This document shows positions 60,101-64,000 of a stretch of 64,000 nt of DNA, one piece after another (position 1 is the first letter of the stretch; each line of letters begins with the position of its first letter). Under the pieces are notes generated by a model. It ran no database searches. It had not been told where the DNA came from and saw only the letters and a list, made by a program, of their open reading frames with translations. The position numbers were made by a program, and so were the translations under genes. The DNA lies in assembly GCA_012934845.2 (NCBI GenBank), contig WNNJ02001637.1:1-64000 (forward strand), written 5' to 3'. The DNA is from Pomphorhynchus laevis (lineage: Eukaryota; Acanthocephala; Palaeacanthocephala; Echinorhynchida; Pomphorhynchidae).

Positions 60101-62226
60101 TCGCACTATCTATATCAATATTTAGAATTTCCATCATTGCAAGATGCGAATGAGTTGCTAAATTATTCGGAAGATAATTCAGACATCGATCTGGATAATA
60201 GAAATGGATGTATATTTTTGAAAGTATTACTGACGCTTCTCTTCCACGAAAACTTTTCAATTGTCTCAAAATCACTCCACCTTCTAATAAGATATTTTAG
60301 GCAACGAGAAGAAATTTTAATACACTTGAAGCAGGTAACTTTATCAAATTATTTATTTACTTTTAAAACTATCGTCTAATTAATTAGTATTTTAGAGCTT
60401 AGGCACTCAGCATTCACTTAGCTGCATTGGTGTTGATAGCATTGATAATTGTGACCTTCATAATTTCATGCATTCTATCTATTTAAAATCGAATAAGACA
60501 CATGTCGCGTGATCCCTACGGAAATGGATCTTTCAGTAGGGATTCCTTTCAGTAGATGCAGAGGGATCGCACTACTATAAGTGCGATCCATATGCATCCA
60601 GCAGAAAAATATTCCCTACTGAGTTGTAATAATGAGTAAACGGCAGTCATTAGGATTTATCATATTGAATCCAATTGACGTTTAGCGCAATCATATATGA
60701 AGAATCCTTCAAAATTATTTGATTTTATCTTATTATTTACCTTTGTACATTACTCTTAGACAGATTTATGAAAATTTAAATCCTGGTTTTTAGACTATTG
60801 GGAGAAAAGATGGAATAATTTGAATGTATAATTCCTTATAATGACATATTCTTATTGTGTTCCCAGCAAATATATTTATATCAACCACTTGACCACAACC
60901 AAGTGTTGTCCGACTTTGCAGCCAGTAGTGAGGAGAATATTTTGTTTAAAAATTTTGATAACGACAAGATGGTAGTCAATAGGATTGATCCTTTAATAAA
61001 TCTTTTAAATATTTATTAACAAGTTTTAAATAATCGTAATATTTAGAATAGGTATTTCGTGAGTTAATTTTTGTTTTAATTTCTACAACGAGATTAGTTA
61101 AAATTAATCGGAATGAATTGTACAACGAAAAGAAATCATACTGCAATTGTTTGTGCTAAAATATATTTAGATAATAAATATATTTATGTACAAATATATT
61201 TATAAAATAAATAAAATATATTATGTTATATATATTATATATGATATAATTATATCATATATAATAATGCATTTTATTTTATATTATATATGCATATTTT
61301 TACATTTTTAAAAGTATGCTCTTAGAAGTATATATATATAATTTTTCTGTATTCACATTTCTAAAAATATTTCTGATGGATTCAAGTCTTTTCTATAAGA
61401 TTTAATCTAATAAAACTTATTTTTAAACGCAATTAATTTATTAGGTCCAGCTACTTGTATCCGATACGGATGTTGAAAATTATAACCAGATAAAGAAAGA
61501 CCTAGATCAACTAAAGCTGTTTGTTGAAAAATCAGAATTGTGGGTATACAAAAAGAATTATGAGTTGGAAAAATCCGACGAATCTGGGGATGTTTCACTT
61601 GACATAAAGGTATGCACTTTGTTTAAAAATTTCATTGAGGGCTAAATTTATAATTTATTAGTAAATTAAATATTAAAAATATCGTCTCAGATAAAGCATC
61701 TTCTTTAATTAGTCAAACACAATATAGTGTAATTATATGAAAAAATATATCTATTTATTTTATTTATATTCAATATGTACAAACATAATTCAGAGAGCTT
61801 AATAAATCGTTTAATTTAAAAATTTGCAAAATCAAAGGATTTTACTATTTGTACAATCAAATAGTAAAATCAAATCTTCATTTTCAAACTAATTAATTTC
61901 TTAAATGTCATTGTTTCGATAACGATCGAATAAAATGATTTGAAACGCAAAGGGAAATGCATATTCGTTTTAGTCCAAATTTACAAAAGAAGACATTTGT
62001 TGCATCTCTTTAAGTGATAAATAAGAAGTGATAATTAGTTCGTTCGAAGTAAAAAATTAGTACTTGACAGTAATTATTAAATAATTAATTACTTTACAGT
62101 AATTTAAAGGCAAAACGTTTTTACCAGCTAATATTTGTCAATGATGGTCACGAGCTCAAGTTTACATCAAACATTCCAGTTGTGTATGCTTCATCTAAAG
62201 AAAAACATTCAATAGTAAACATTATA
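29583..62226 (+). CDS. ITPR: Inositol 1,4,5-trisphosphate receptor, N-terminal ~1,137 codons in 25 exons; continues beyond the window
   Basis: Ligand-gated calcium-release channel of the ER membrane. The start reads [18 protein letters not shown], close to the family N-terminus. Domains in order: suppressor beta-trefoil (about residues 1-225), MIR beta-trefoil (about 230-430), alpha-solenoid with the RIH region (from about 435). IP3-contact positions of the family are visible: R264-A265-T266-G267-R268, R494/K498/R501 (in [10 protein letters not shown]) and Y569-R570-K571 (in QQDYRKNQ). Animal receptors are about 2,700 residues, so the regulatory remainder and the channel lie to the right. Exon phases agree throughout except between exons 20 and 21. 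Introns are either about 47-63 bp or 0.5-5.3 kb, and the long ones are repeat-filled. A splice-acceptor-like pyrimidine tract and AAG precede the ATG, so an untranslated first exon upstream is possible. Identity is near certain; individual borders are by eye. Confidence 0.95.
29684..32116 (+). other. ITPR: ITPR intron 1
   Basis: Very AT-rich, no repeat family of this window recognised; a short inverted pair (TTCAAAATTATCCTTTAATG / TATTAAAGGATAATTTTGA) lies near 30607-30645. Confidence 0.5.
32117..32187 (+). CDS. ITPR: ITPR exon 2
   Basis: Encodes [11 protein letters not shown] then [12 protein letters not shown]; the family has [23 protein letters not shown] here. Acceptor atttag, donor gtattg. 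The following intron is only 51 bp. Confidence 0.88.
32239..32342 (+). CDS. ITPR: ITPR exon 3
   Basis: Encodes [19 protein letters not shown] then [16 protein letters not shown], matching the DCLxKxCPMNRYSAQKQFWKA block of the suppressor domain. Ends in phase 0 at gtttgtt. Intron 3 (2.3 kb) carries a dispersed repeat copy, a C1D-like exon and two minus-strand ORFs. Confidence 0.9.
32785..32905 (+). repeat. CTGAAGATG dispersed repeat in ITPR intron 3
   Basis: TTTTCTGAAGATTCTAACAG, then AGCGAAATATTAAATAAAA, CCAGCTCCAATAATTCTTTA and AATGGATCATTATCAAC. Same family as the copy at 18308. Confidence 0.6.
33625..33714 (+). CDS. C1D-like terminal exon or exon relic inside ITPR intron 3
   Basis: After a strong acceptor (poly-T then acag) lies a 29-codon open segment ending in [23 protein letters not shown] then AHILNTVDA. 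It resembles the conserved C1D (Sas10/Utp3/C1D family, nuclear exosome cofactor) stretch LDPLEQAKVDLVSAYTLNSM: L-D, E, AKV, L, A and LN are shared. The C1D sequence normally continues (FWVYLATQG) but does not here, so this may be a truncated relic or a terminal exon of another gene. The complementary strand is also open over much of it, which lowers certainty. Confidence 0.3.
   Translation, partial: KCSKELTSIDIERAKVKLIFAHILNTVDA
33919..34203 (-). CDS. Unassigned 94-codon minus-strand ORF in ITPR intron 3
   Basis: Reads [20 protein letters not shown], then [20 protein letters not shown] and an acidic tail. Codon use is more balanced than in the surrounding DNA. It may form one unit with the open segment at 34301-34588. 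No family recognised; it could be a nested gene or the decayed exon of an inserted sequence. Confidence 0.25.
   Translation of the reverse strand: MPLWTSERCRSLNVMKNSRAQSIKHNTVRDQIAGLISKVNNNVAIESLLTPIDSVVAFENTTTTRSHNTRPDDVYHGSLTDDSELVYIDKVMYN
34243..34275. repeat. Short inverted repeat
   Basis: Arms CTCAAGACTATCTCG and CGAGATAGACTTGAG around a TGA spacer, one mismatch. It lies between two minus-strand ORFs. Confidence 0.7.
34301..34588 (-). CDS. Unassigned 95-codon minus-strand ORF in ITPR intron 3
   Basis: Reads [20 protein letters not shown] then a Ser/Asn-rich region and a basic end (LRKRHRPG). The 5' end abuts ITPR exon 4 on the other strand. A 15-bp imperfect inverted repeat (34243-34275) separates it from the ORF at 33919-34203. 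Function unknown. Confidence 0.22.
   Translation of the reverse strand: MFSSKNLNSTMSSKLSELLFNFLYYVCHYKWDDLEFVILSKSETRSTIDNGKHSKYSNCSNKNSSITSQTSTFSKRISPLITHYHMQLRKRHRPG
34630..34719 (+). CDS. ITPR: ITPR exon 4
   Basis: Thirty codons, charged: [19 protein letters not shown] then [11 protein letters not shown]. Corresponds to the family segment EKKQNETENxKLLGTVIQYGxVIQ. Phase 0 at both ends. Confidence 0.9.
34720..37369 (+). other. ITPR: ITPR intron 4
   Basis: 2.65 kb. Contains a short direct repeat (GAGATGCTTTTGTAGC at about 35348 and 35387) and open segments on + at 35233-35499 and 36631-36849 without recognisable content. No mobile element of the families here. Confidence 0.45.
37370..37528 (+). 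CDS. ITPR: ITPR exon 5
   Basis: Encodes [20 protein letters not shown], then [19 protein letters not shown], then [14 protein letters not shown]. This is the highly conserved [24 protein letters not shown] block. Donor gtttga; the next intron is 49 bp. Confidence 0.93.
37578..37676 (+). CDS. ITPR: ITPR exon 6
   Basis: Encodes [20 protein letters not shown] then [13 protein letters not shown]; the family has VVIGDKVxLNPVNAGQPLHxSxxxLxDNPGCxE. Phase 0 at both ends. Confidence 0.92.
37725..37766 (+). CDS. ITPR: Candidate cassette micro-exon of ITPR (14 codons)
   Basis: A 42-nt open segment reading [14 protein letters not shown] between a strong acceptor (ttctttctctattag) and a donor (gtaact). 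It is phase 0 at both ends, like the exons around it. Including it would make flanking introns of 48 and 63 bp, both within the tiny-intron size class of this gene. Skipping it gives the usual family sequence (NPNCHE then [10 protein letters not shown]), so it would be optional. It could also be a decayed duplicate of the edge of exon 6 or 7. No transcript evidence is available. Confidence 0.35.
37830..37910 (+). CDS. ITPR: ITPR exon 7
   Basis: Encodes [18 protein letters not shown] then EDLSEFLKS, matching the NTSWKIVLFMxW block that ends the suppressor domain. Donor gtatgt. Intron 7 is the largest (5.3 kb), with a foldback element, an (AT)n tract and an RT fossil. Confidence 0.9.
38060..38415. 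mobile_element. Foldback element in ITPR intron 7
   Basis: The left arm (about 38064-38170: GTGAATGGTTTTAGGGCC, then AAAACGTTTAAGATTTTGTT, CACCAATTGTGGACATCGTC) is complemented by the right arm (about 38308-38412). Arms are about 105 bp with few mismatches, around an AT-rich centre that repeats TCCACCAATT. No transposase; non-autonomous. Confidence 0.75.
38634..38676. repeat. (AT)n microsatellite
   Basis: About 21 uninterrupted AT dinucleotides in ITPR intron 7. Confidence 0.9.
39520..41890 (+). mobile_element. Reverse-transcriptase element fossil in ITPR intron 7, with a nested insertion
   Basis: A GC-richer block whose + strand resembles a widespread invertebrate RT family: [16 protein letters not shown] early on, [19 protein letters not shown], then YADDGNLVG (catalytic YADD), [20 protein letters not shown], a cysteine/His region (MCQCGEYSF...SCLLGRF...MRHAVVRD) and [20 protein letters not shown], ending with [11 protein letters not shown]. 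The class (non-LTR or other) is unresolved. It is broken in several places and looks old. A Penelope-like end (about 39750-39930) is inserted in its 5' part. Confidence 0.7.
39750..39935 (+). mobile_element. Penelope-like right end, nested in the RT fossil
   Basis: TTCATAAAAATGACTTTTAT, TAGCATTATTATGTTTTGTT and AAACTCAGTTAGCTGATTTG match the right ends at 11430-11617 and 63800-63975. RT-fossil sequence lies on both sides, so this end arrived later. Confidence 0.65.
42640..42735. repeat. ATACCTTTATA-type short tandem / inverted cluster
   Basis: Several alternating copies of AATACCTTTATA and its complement TATAAAGGTATT within about 95 bp in ITPR intron 7. Confidence 0.6.
43224..43370 (+). CDS. 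ITPR: ITPR exon 8 (MIR domain, first IP3-contact loop)
   Basis: Encodes [18 protein letters not shown], then [18 protein letters not shown], then [13 protein letters not shown]. The phosphate-contact loop, RTTGR in most receptors, reads RATGR here (residues 264-268). The next intron is 56 bp. Confidence 0.94.
43427..43689 (+). CDS. ITPR: ITPR exon 9
   Basis: Starts [20 protein letters not shown] then [12 protein letters not shown], diagnostic of the family. Ends inside CCA-CG with donor gtactt, after the block corresponding to the SI splice region. The reading frame would otherwise run on to a stop 22 bases later, but splicing to exon 10 restores the family sequence VPR-x-x-YVRLRHL. Confidence 0.92.
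44655..44751 (+). CDS. ITPR: ITPR exon 10
   Basis: Encodes [20 protein letters not shown] then [12 protein letters not shown]; the family has YVRLRHLCTNTWVHSTxIPID. Intron 10 (2.3 kb) contains a minus-strand Penelope-like RT. Confidence 0.9.
44930..45838 (-). pseudogene. Penelope-like RT, N-terminal half, longest open stretch of the family here
   Basis: On the minus strand, 257 codons are open from 45838 to 45065. They include [33 protein letters not shown] and [18 protein letters not shown], the conserved block before the RT palm in Penelope-like elements. The DNA continues to about 44930 with the [11 protein letters not shown] block; the catalytic YIDD part is missing from this copy. The N-terminal part contains an internal near-repeat ([15 protein letters not shown] appears twice). 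It lies antisense in ITPR intron 10. Confidence 0.75.
47011..47180 (+). CDS. ITPR: ITPR exon 11
   Basis: Encodes [20 protein letters not shown] then [20 protein letters not shown] and a charged tail ending EKK. Matches [27 protein letters not shown]. The next intron is 55 bp. Confidence 0.9.
47236..47377 (+). CDS. ITPR: ITPR exon 12 (alpha-solenoid, second IP3-contact cluster)
   Basis: Encodes [18 protein letters not shown] then [19 protein letters not shown] and [11 protein letters not shown]494, K498 and R501 match the basic IP3 contacts of the family. Donor gtaagc. Confidence 0.92.
48648..48842 (+). CDS. ITPR: ITPR exon 13 (third IP3-contact cluster)
   Basis: Starts [18 protein letters not shown] and ends [22 protein letters not shown]. 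The QDYRKNQ stretch (residues 567-573) holds the Y-R-K contact triplet. The next intron is 58 bp. Confidence 0.93.
48901..49073 (+). CDS. ITPR: ITPR exon 14
   Basis: Encodes [20 protein letters not shown] then [20 protein letters not shown], nearly identical to the family block. The exon ends AACAG at a non-canonical gcaaga donor; the phase match to exon 15 (N-R-F-L-N-Y-L) supports a GC-AG intron (49074-49224). Confidence 0.92.
49225..49341 (+). CDS. ITPR: ITPR exon 15
   Basis: Encodes [20 protein letters not shown] then [19 protein letters not shown]; the family has [28 protein letters not shown]. The next intron is 47 bp, the shortest found here. Confidence 0.92.
49389..49562 (+). CDS. ITPR: ITPR exon 16
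   Basis: A more divergent segment: [20 protein letters not shown], then [20 protein letters not shown] and a tail ending [12 protein letters not shown], which matches the ...DVLSYYR end of the family block. The next intron is 52 bp. Confidence 0.87.
49615..49710 (+). CDS. ITPR: ITPR exon 17
   Basis: Encodes [20 protein letters not shown] then [11 protein letters not shown]; the family has [20 protein letters not shown]. Donor gtatgt. Confidence 0.9.
50513..50668 (+). CDS. ITPR: ITPR exon 18
   Basis: Encodes [20 protein letters not shown], then [20 protein letters not shown] and [11 protein letters not shown]; matches [24 protein letters not shown]. The next intron is 48 bp. Confidence 0.92.
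50717..50846 (+). CDS. ITPR: ITPR exon 19
   Basis: Encodes [20 protein letters not shown] then [20 protein letters not shown] and THE. Corresponds to the FVEEYLRDVV...EKNKLTFE region. Intron 19 (3.6 kb) holds an (AT)n tract and gag-like fossils. Confidence 0.87.
51089..51135. repeat. (AT)n microsatellite
   Basis: About 22 AT dinucleotides in ITPR intron 19, flanked by further TATA tracts. Confidence 0.9.
52500..53260 (-). mobile_element. Gag-like retroelement fossil
   Basis: GC-richer patch on the minus strand. One open part (52537-52908) ends [20 protein letters not shown]; another (53017-53235) starts [20 protein letters not shown] and is Lys/Arg-rich at its end. The start region recurs at 11808-11890. 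Probably the gag-like ORF of a retroelement, possibly of LTR type; broken and without ends that I can define. Confidence 0.4.
53520..54240. mobile_element. Penelope-like 3'-end fragments in ITPR intron 19
   Basis: TCAATTTATAAGAGTCGACT (about 53543) and a second piece with GGTCCCGAAACTTGATAACA, TAGCAGTTTTTCTTGGTGAC, CTGATACAACGTCTGTTATT and TCAATTCATAAAAATTGACT (54046-54140) match the conserved block and right end of the family. Confidence 0.55.
54408..54543 (+). CDS. ITPR: ITPR exon 20
   Basis: Encodes [20 protein letters not shown] then [20 protein letters not shown] and EKLEN; the family has [30 protein letters not shown]. The best donor (gtacct) leaves one extra base, while exon 21 reads in phase 0. 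The 3' border is therefore uncertain, or an exon is missing between them; a weaker in-phase donor is gtgatt at 54561. Confidence 0.82.
54945..55395. mobile_element. Rearranged Penelope-like ends in ITPR intron 20
   Basis: Pieces in both orientations: ATGTTATCAGGTTTCGGTAA (54951) and GAATTAGAGGTCATCAAGAA with CTGCTATGTAATCAGGTTTC (55334-55370), the latter being the inverted conserved block. Confidence 0.5.
55396..56590 (+). mobile_element. Penelope-like copy in ITPR intron 20
   Basis: The 5' part ([40 protein letters not shown]) is followed by a degenerate palm and thumb region ([25 protein letters not shown]) and the conserved block (GGCCCCGTTGATATGTTGGG ... GAGGCCGAAACCTGATAGCA, 56439-56480), then the right end. 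More diverged than the 10676 and 62904 copies, so older. Confidence 0.65.
57313..57453 (+). CDS. ITPR: ITPR exon 21
   Basis: A 47-codon open segment: [20 protein letters not shown], then [20 protein letters not shown] and NIMSIIE. Its end aligns with the DTKLKIIEILQ region. Acceptor tttttacag. The next intron is 49 bp. Confidence 0.78.
57503..57581 (+). CDS. ITPR: ITPR exon 22
   Basis: Encodes [20 protein letters not shown] then ICIRRN; the family has [22 protein letters not shown]. Ends in phase 1 at gtaatt. Intron 22 (2.5 kb) holds the tandem hammerhead-like repeats, a minisatellite and the mariner relic. Confidence 0.78.
57664..57862. repeat. 22-bp minisatellite in ITPR intron 22
   Basis: About nine imperfect copies of CCCTTTCTTTTAGTTTTATT-GG, with some shortened units, 80 bp after exon 22. 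The minus strand reads as a Lys/Arg-rich repeat by chance. Confidence 0.85.
58031..58090 (-). ncRNA. Hammerhead-ribozyme-like motif (tandem unit 1)
   Basis: Minus strand: GGACC-GAAAC-ACGAAATGTA, GGCGTGGG, CTCACTG, CTGATGA, GGTCC, A, CCCACGC. Helix II (GGACC/GGUCC) is perfect and abuts both boxes. Helix III ACA/UGU is followed by A, a GUA site. Box order is as in the 16741 copy; helix I is again replaced by the GCGUGGG/CCCACGC pairing. Confidence 0.4.
58391..58450 (-). ncRNA. Hammerhead-ribozyme-like motif (tandem unit 2)
   Basis: Same as the copy 360 bp upstream, with one change in the outer helix (CCTACGCC for CCCACGCC on the + strand). Both boxes and helix II are unchanged. Confidence 0.38.
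58545..58886 (-). pseudogene. Tc1/mariner transposase, C-terminal half (minus strand)
   Basis: The minus strand reads [20 protein letters not shown] then [18 protein letters not shown], a stop, and [20 protein letters not shown] up to [18 protein letters not shown]. This is the part of a DDE transposase from the second catalytic region (D replaced; IYNDLIH for the usual xxDNxxIH) through the final Glu (PIEKFFW for NPIENxW), about 34 residues apart, to the C-terminus. At least two in-frame stops. Confidence 0.65.
58980..59465 (+). pseudogene. Tc1/mariner transposase, N-terminal half (plus strand)
   Basis: Opens [18 protein letters not shown], changes frame in an A8 run (about 59122-59130), then reads [39 protein letters not shown] (helix-turn-helix region) and [20 protein letters not shown], where LDDTGFN holds the first catalytic Asp. 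It stops soon after. The rest of the protein is on the opposite strand at 58545-58886. Confidence 0.7.
60126..60334 (+). CDS. ITPR: ITPR exon 23
   Basis: Encodes [20 protein letters not shown], then [20 protein letters not shown] and [20 protein letters not shown], ending HLKQ. Matches [43 protein letters not shown]. Confidence 0.92.
60531..60625. repeat. Small foldback in ITPR intron 23
   Basis: Outer arms TCAGTAGGGATT / TATTCCCTACTGA and inner perfect arms GGATCGCACT (60564-60573) / AGTGCGATCC (60580-60589) make a hairpin of about 95 bp. Confidence 0.7.
61445..61609 (+). CDS. ITPR: ITPR exon 24
   Basis: Encodes [20 protein letters not shown] then [20 protein letters not shown], diagnostic of the family ([36 protein letters not shown]). 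Phase 0, donor gtatgc. Confidence 0.95.
62110..62226 (+). CDS. ITPR: ITPR exon 25 (last one visible)
   Basis: Encodes [20 protein letters not shown] then [19 protein letters not shown], phase 0 at both ends, donor gtacgt. The segment is weakly conserved in the family (just before the ILxRLSKLC block), so it rests on phase, borders and position. The next exon lies beyond 64000. Confidence 0.68.
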
Positions 62227-62829
62227 GTACGTTTATTTTACCTGTAACATTTATTGTGAGTAAGGAAATCAAACTTTCAAATGTCTGTCCAGAGAGATTC
62301 TAAAAACATTCAACAGAATGCACATCATTTAAGTATTATTAATTTAATATTAATAATATTGATATTAATATTAAATTTAATATTATTAATTAATATTATT
62401 AATTTAATATTAATAATATTTAATTATTAATTAATTTATTATCAATTTTTATTTTCTTACTAACATTTCGTTCAAGTAAGAAACTTGCTAGATCAATAGG
62501 ACGTGCACCCAAATCACATTTCCAGTTCAGACTAATTACCAGAACACACAAGGAATGGTGATAACCAAGTATTTGGAAATTTCGAACGGGCATCATCGAA
62601 TCACAGATCATTCAAGTGACACAAATGCAAATTAACTGATTATTTCAACGTCTTCAATTCTCCAATATCACGAATACAACGGCGTTTAGCCAATCAGTTA
62701 TAGTCCATCTTACGAAGCGCTGTTAATAGACATTCACTTTAAATTGTGAAATCAGATACTCTCATCAAAATAATCAGTCACATCATTTTTTATAACGTGA
62801 TGTTTAGAAGTTTTTTATTATACCTGAAT

Positions 62830-63990
62830 TTTTAGAAGTCCTAATTATAGCTGGCTTTTTAAGCTTTTTATGATATGAATTTGTTCATAACTGTTAAACT
62901 CTAATGTTAACTCTAATAAGTTTCATCAAACAAGCGAATAAATTTATCCAGGTAAATATAACCATTCTAAATACAACCAATATTAATGATAAAGAAGGTG
63001 TATATCTAGATATGAACATTAAATTAATATTAACTAAAACTACTATTAATTTATATCGTAAAGATGACATATTTAAATTTACAAGAAACATATTTTTGCA
63101 TGAGCATTCATGCATACCATATAATATAAAATATAATACATTAAATAATGAAATTTTAAGAATTGCAACAATATGTAATGATATTGGCTTTCTTCAAAAT
63201 CATTTAAATAATTTAATAGATACATATTTTAAACTAGGTTACTATAAAAATAACATCAAGCAGAAAATAGTAAAATAAATAAATCAGCACAATAATATAA
63301 AGAATAAATTTAAAATCATTATCGGAAAATAATATAATATTATATAATGTATTATAATAATATAATATTATAATACATTATAATATATTTATTATATTAT
63401 ATTTATTAAATATATTATTATATTATATTTATTATATTTATTAAACTATTATATATTATAATTTATTATATTATAATATATTTAAACTATTAAGCAAAAA
63501 CATTTTATGGATAATAAATAATAATATAATATACTTTGTATTCGAATAAGATACTATATAATCAAATTTAATCAGAGGACATAAGTGGCAAATTTTTATG
63601 GATGGATAATAAATAATATACTTTGCATTAGAATAAGATACTAGATAGTTTTATCAGAGGAAATACATCATTAGCATGTATTTGGCCCCGCTGCTATGTT
63701 GGGTAGAGGAGTTAGGGGCCGAAACCTGATAGCATAGCAGTTCTTTCTGATGACCTCTAATTCTTATTCTGATACAACGTTTCTTATTTATTAGTCAATT
63801 AATAAAAATGAAGTTTATTTTAAATTTCATTTTTTTAACTTGATTTAAATTATAGAAAATCTGAAAACAATTATTTATTTTATTATTTAATTCTTAAATT
63901 TTGATTTAGCATTATTATGTTTTGTTTATTTTTATAATTTTATTAAATACGTAGACTCAGTTAGCTGATTTGATTTAATCAAATGAGAAA
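62830..63990 (+). mobile_element. Penelope-like copy at the right edge, in ITPR intron 25
   Basis: A diverged head (about 62840-62960), then a nearly unmodified RT C-terminal region (NKTN-type block, [48 protein letters not shown]), an AT tract (63330-63490), two copies of the ATGGATAATAAATAATATA tail, the conserved block (GGCCCCGCTGCTATGTTGGG at 63684) and the right end (AATACGTAGACTCAGTTAGC, about 63947). Close to the 10676 copy, hence recent relative to the 55396 copy. Confidence 0.7.
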
Positions 63991-64000
63991 GTTAATCGAA

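Noticed and set aside
1-64000. CRISPR arrays, bacterial operons, tRNA and rRNA genes
   Set aside because: Spliced host exons show a eukaryote; the tandem arrays have no unique spacers; no cloverleaf or rRNA sequence recognised by eye.

Overview
The window is very AT-rich eukaryotic (metazoan) DNA. It is dominated by the 5' portion of one host gene, an inositol 1,4,5-trisphosphate receptor (ITPR), which runs on the + strand from an ATG at 29583 past the right edge of the window. I place 25 coding exons (29583-62226, about 1,137 codons) by protein similarity and GT-AG borders with matching phase. The encoded part covers the N-terminal suppressor beta-trefoil, the MIR beta-trefoil, and the alpha-solenoid with the IP3-binding residues; the channel domain lies outside. 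Introns fall into two classes: tiny (about 47-63 bp) and large (0.5-5.3 kb). The large ones carry almost all the repeats. The gene and the repeat types (Penelope-like RTs, a Tc1/mariner relic, foldback elements) indicate an invertebrate animal with a compositionally extreme genome; I cannot name the lineage.

Left part (1-29582): mostly gene-poor AT-rich DNA. It holds a GC-richer coding-like patch (3340-3660), repeats with a hammerhead-ribozyme-like core (5338-6005, 16741-16800), foldback elements (8930-9530, 15083-15611, 17695-17870), two exons of an unidentified host gene (13421-13554 and 14478-14592), a Penelope-like element with long inverted ends (10002-11617), a cluster of RT fragments including a 490-bp tandem array (18690-21840), and a two-component minisatellite (about 27730-28660) ending 0.9 kb before the ITPR start codon.

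Right part (29583-64000): ITPR exons with introns holding a C1D-like exon (33625-33714), two unassigned minus-strand ORFs (33919-34588), a foldback element (38060-38415), a reverse-transcriptase fossil interrupted by a Penelope-like end (39520-41890), the best preserved N-terminal RT half on the minus strand (44930-45838), gag-like fossils (52500-53260), Penelope-like copies (55390-56590, 62830-63990), a 22-bp minisatellite (57664-57862), a tandem pair of hammerhead-like repeats (57926-58530) and a mariner relic whose two halves point in opposite directions (58545-59465).

Most noteworthy: (1) a dispersed repeat whose minus strand carries CUGAUGA/GAAA hammerhead boxes, an adjoining helix II, a small helix III followed by a GUC or GUA site, and a further helix kept by compensating changes between two diverged families; (2) an in-frame 42-nt candidate cassette exon inside ITPR; (3) a phase mismatch that points to an unseen ITPR exon; (4) several self-inverted or tandemly rearranged mobile elements. 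All calls were made by eye; nothing was searched or computed.
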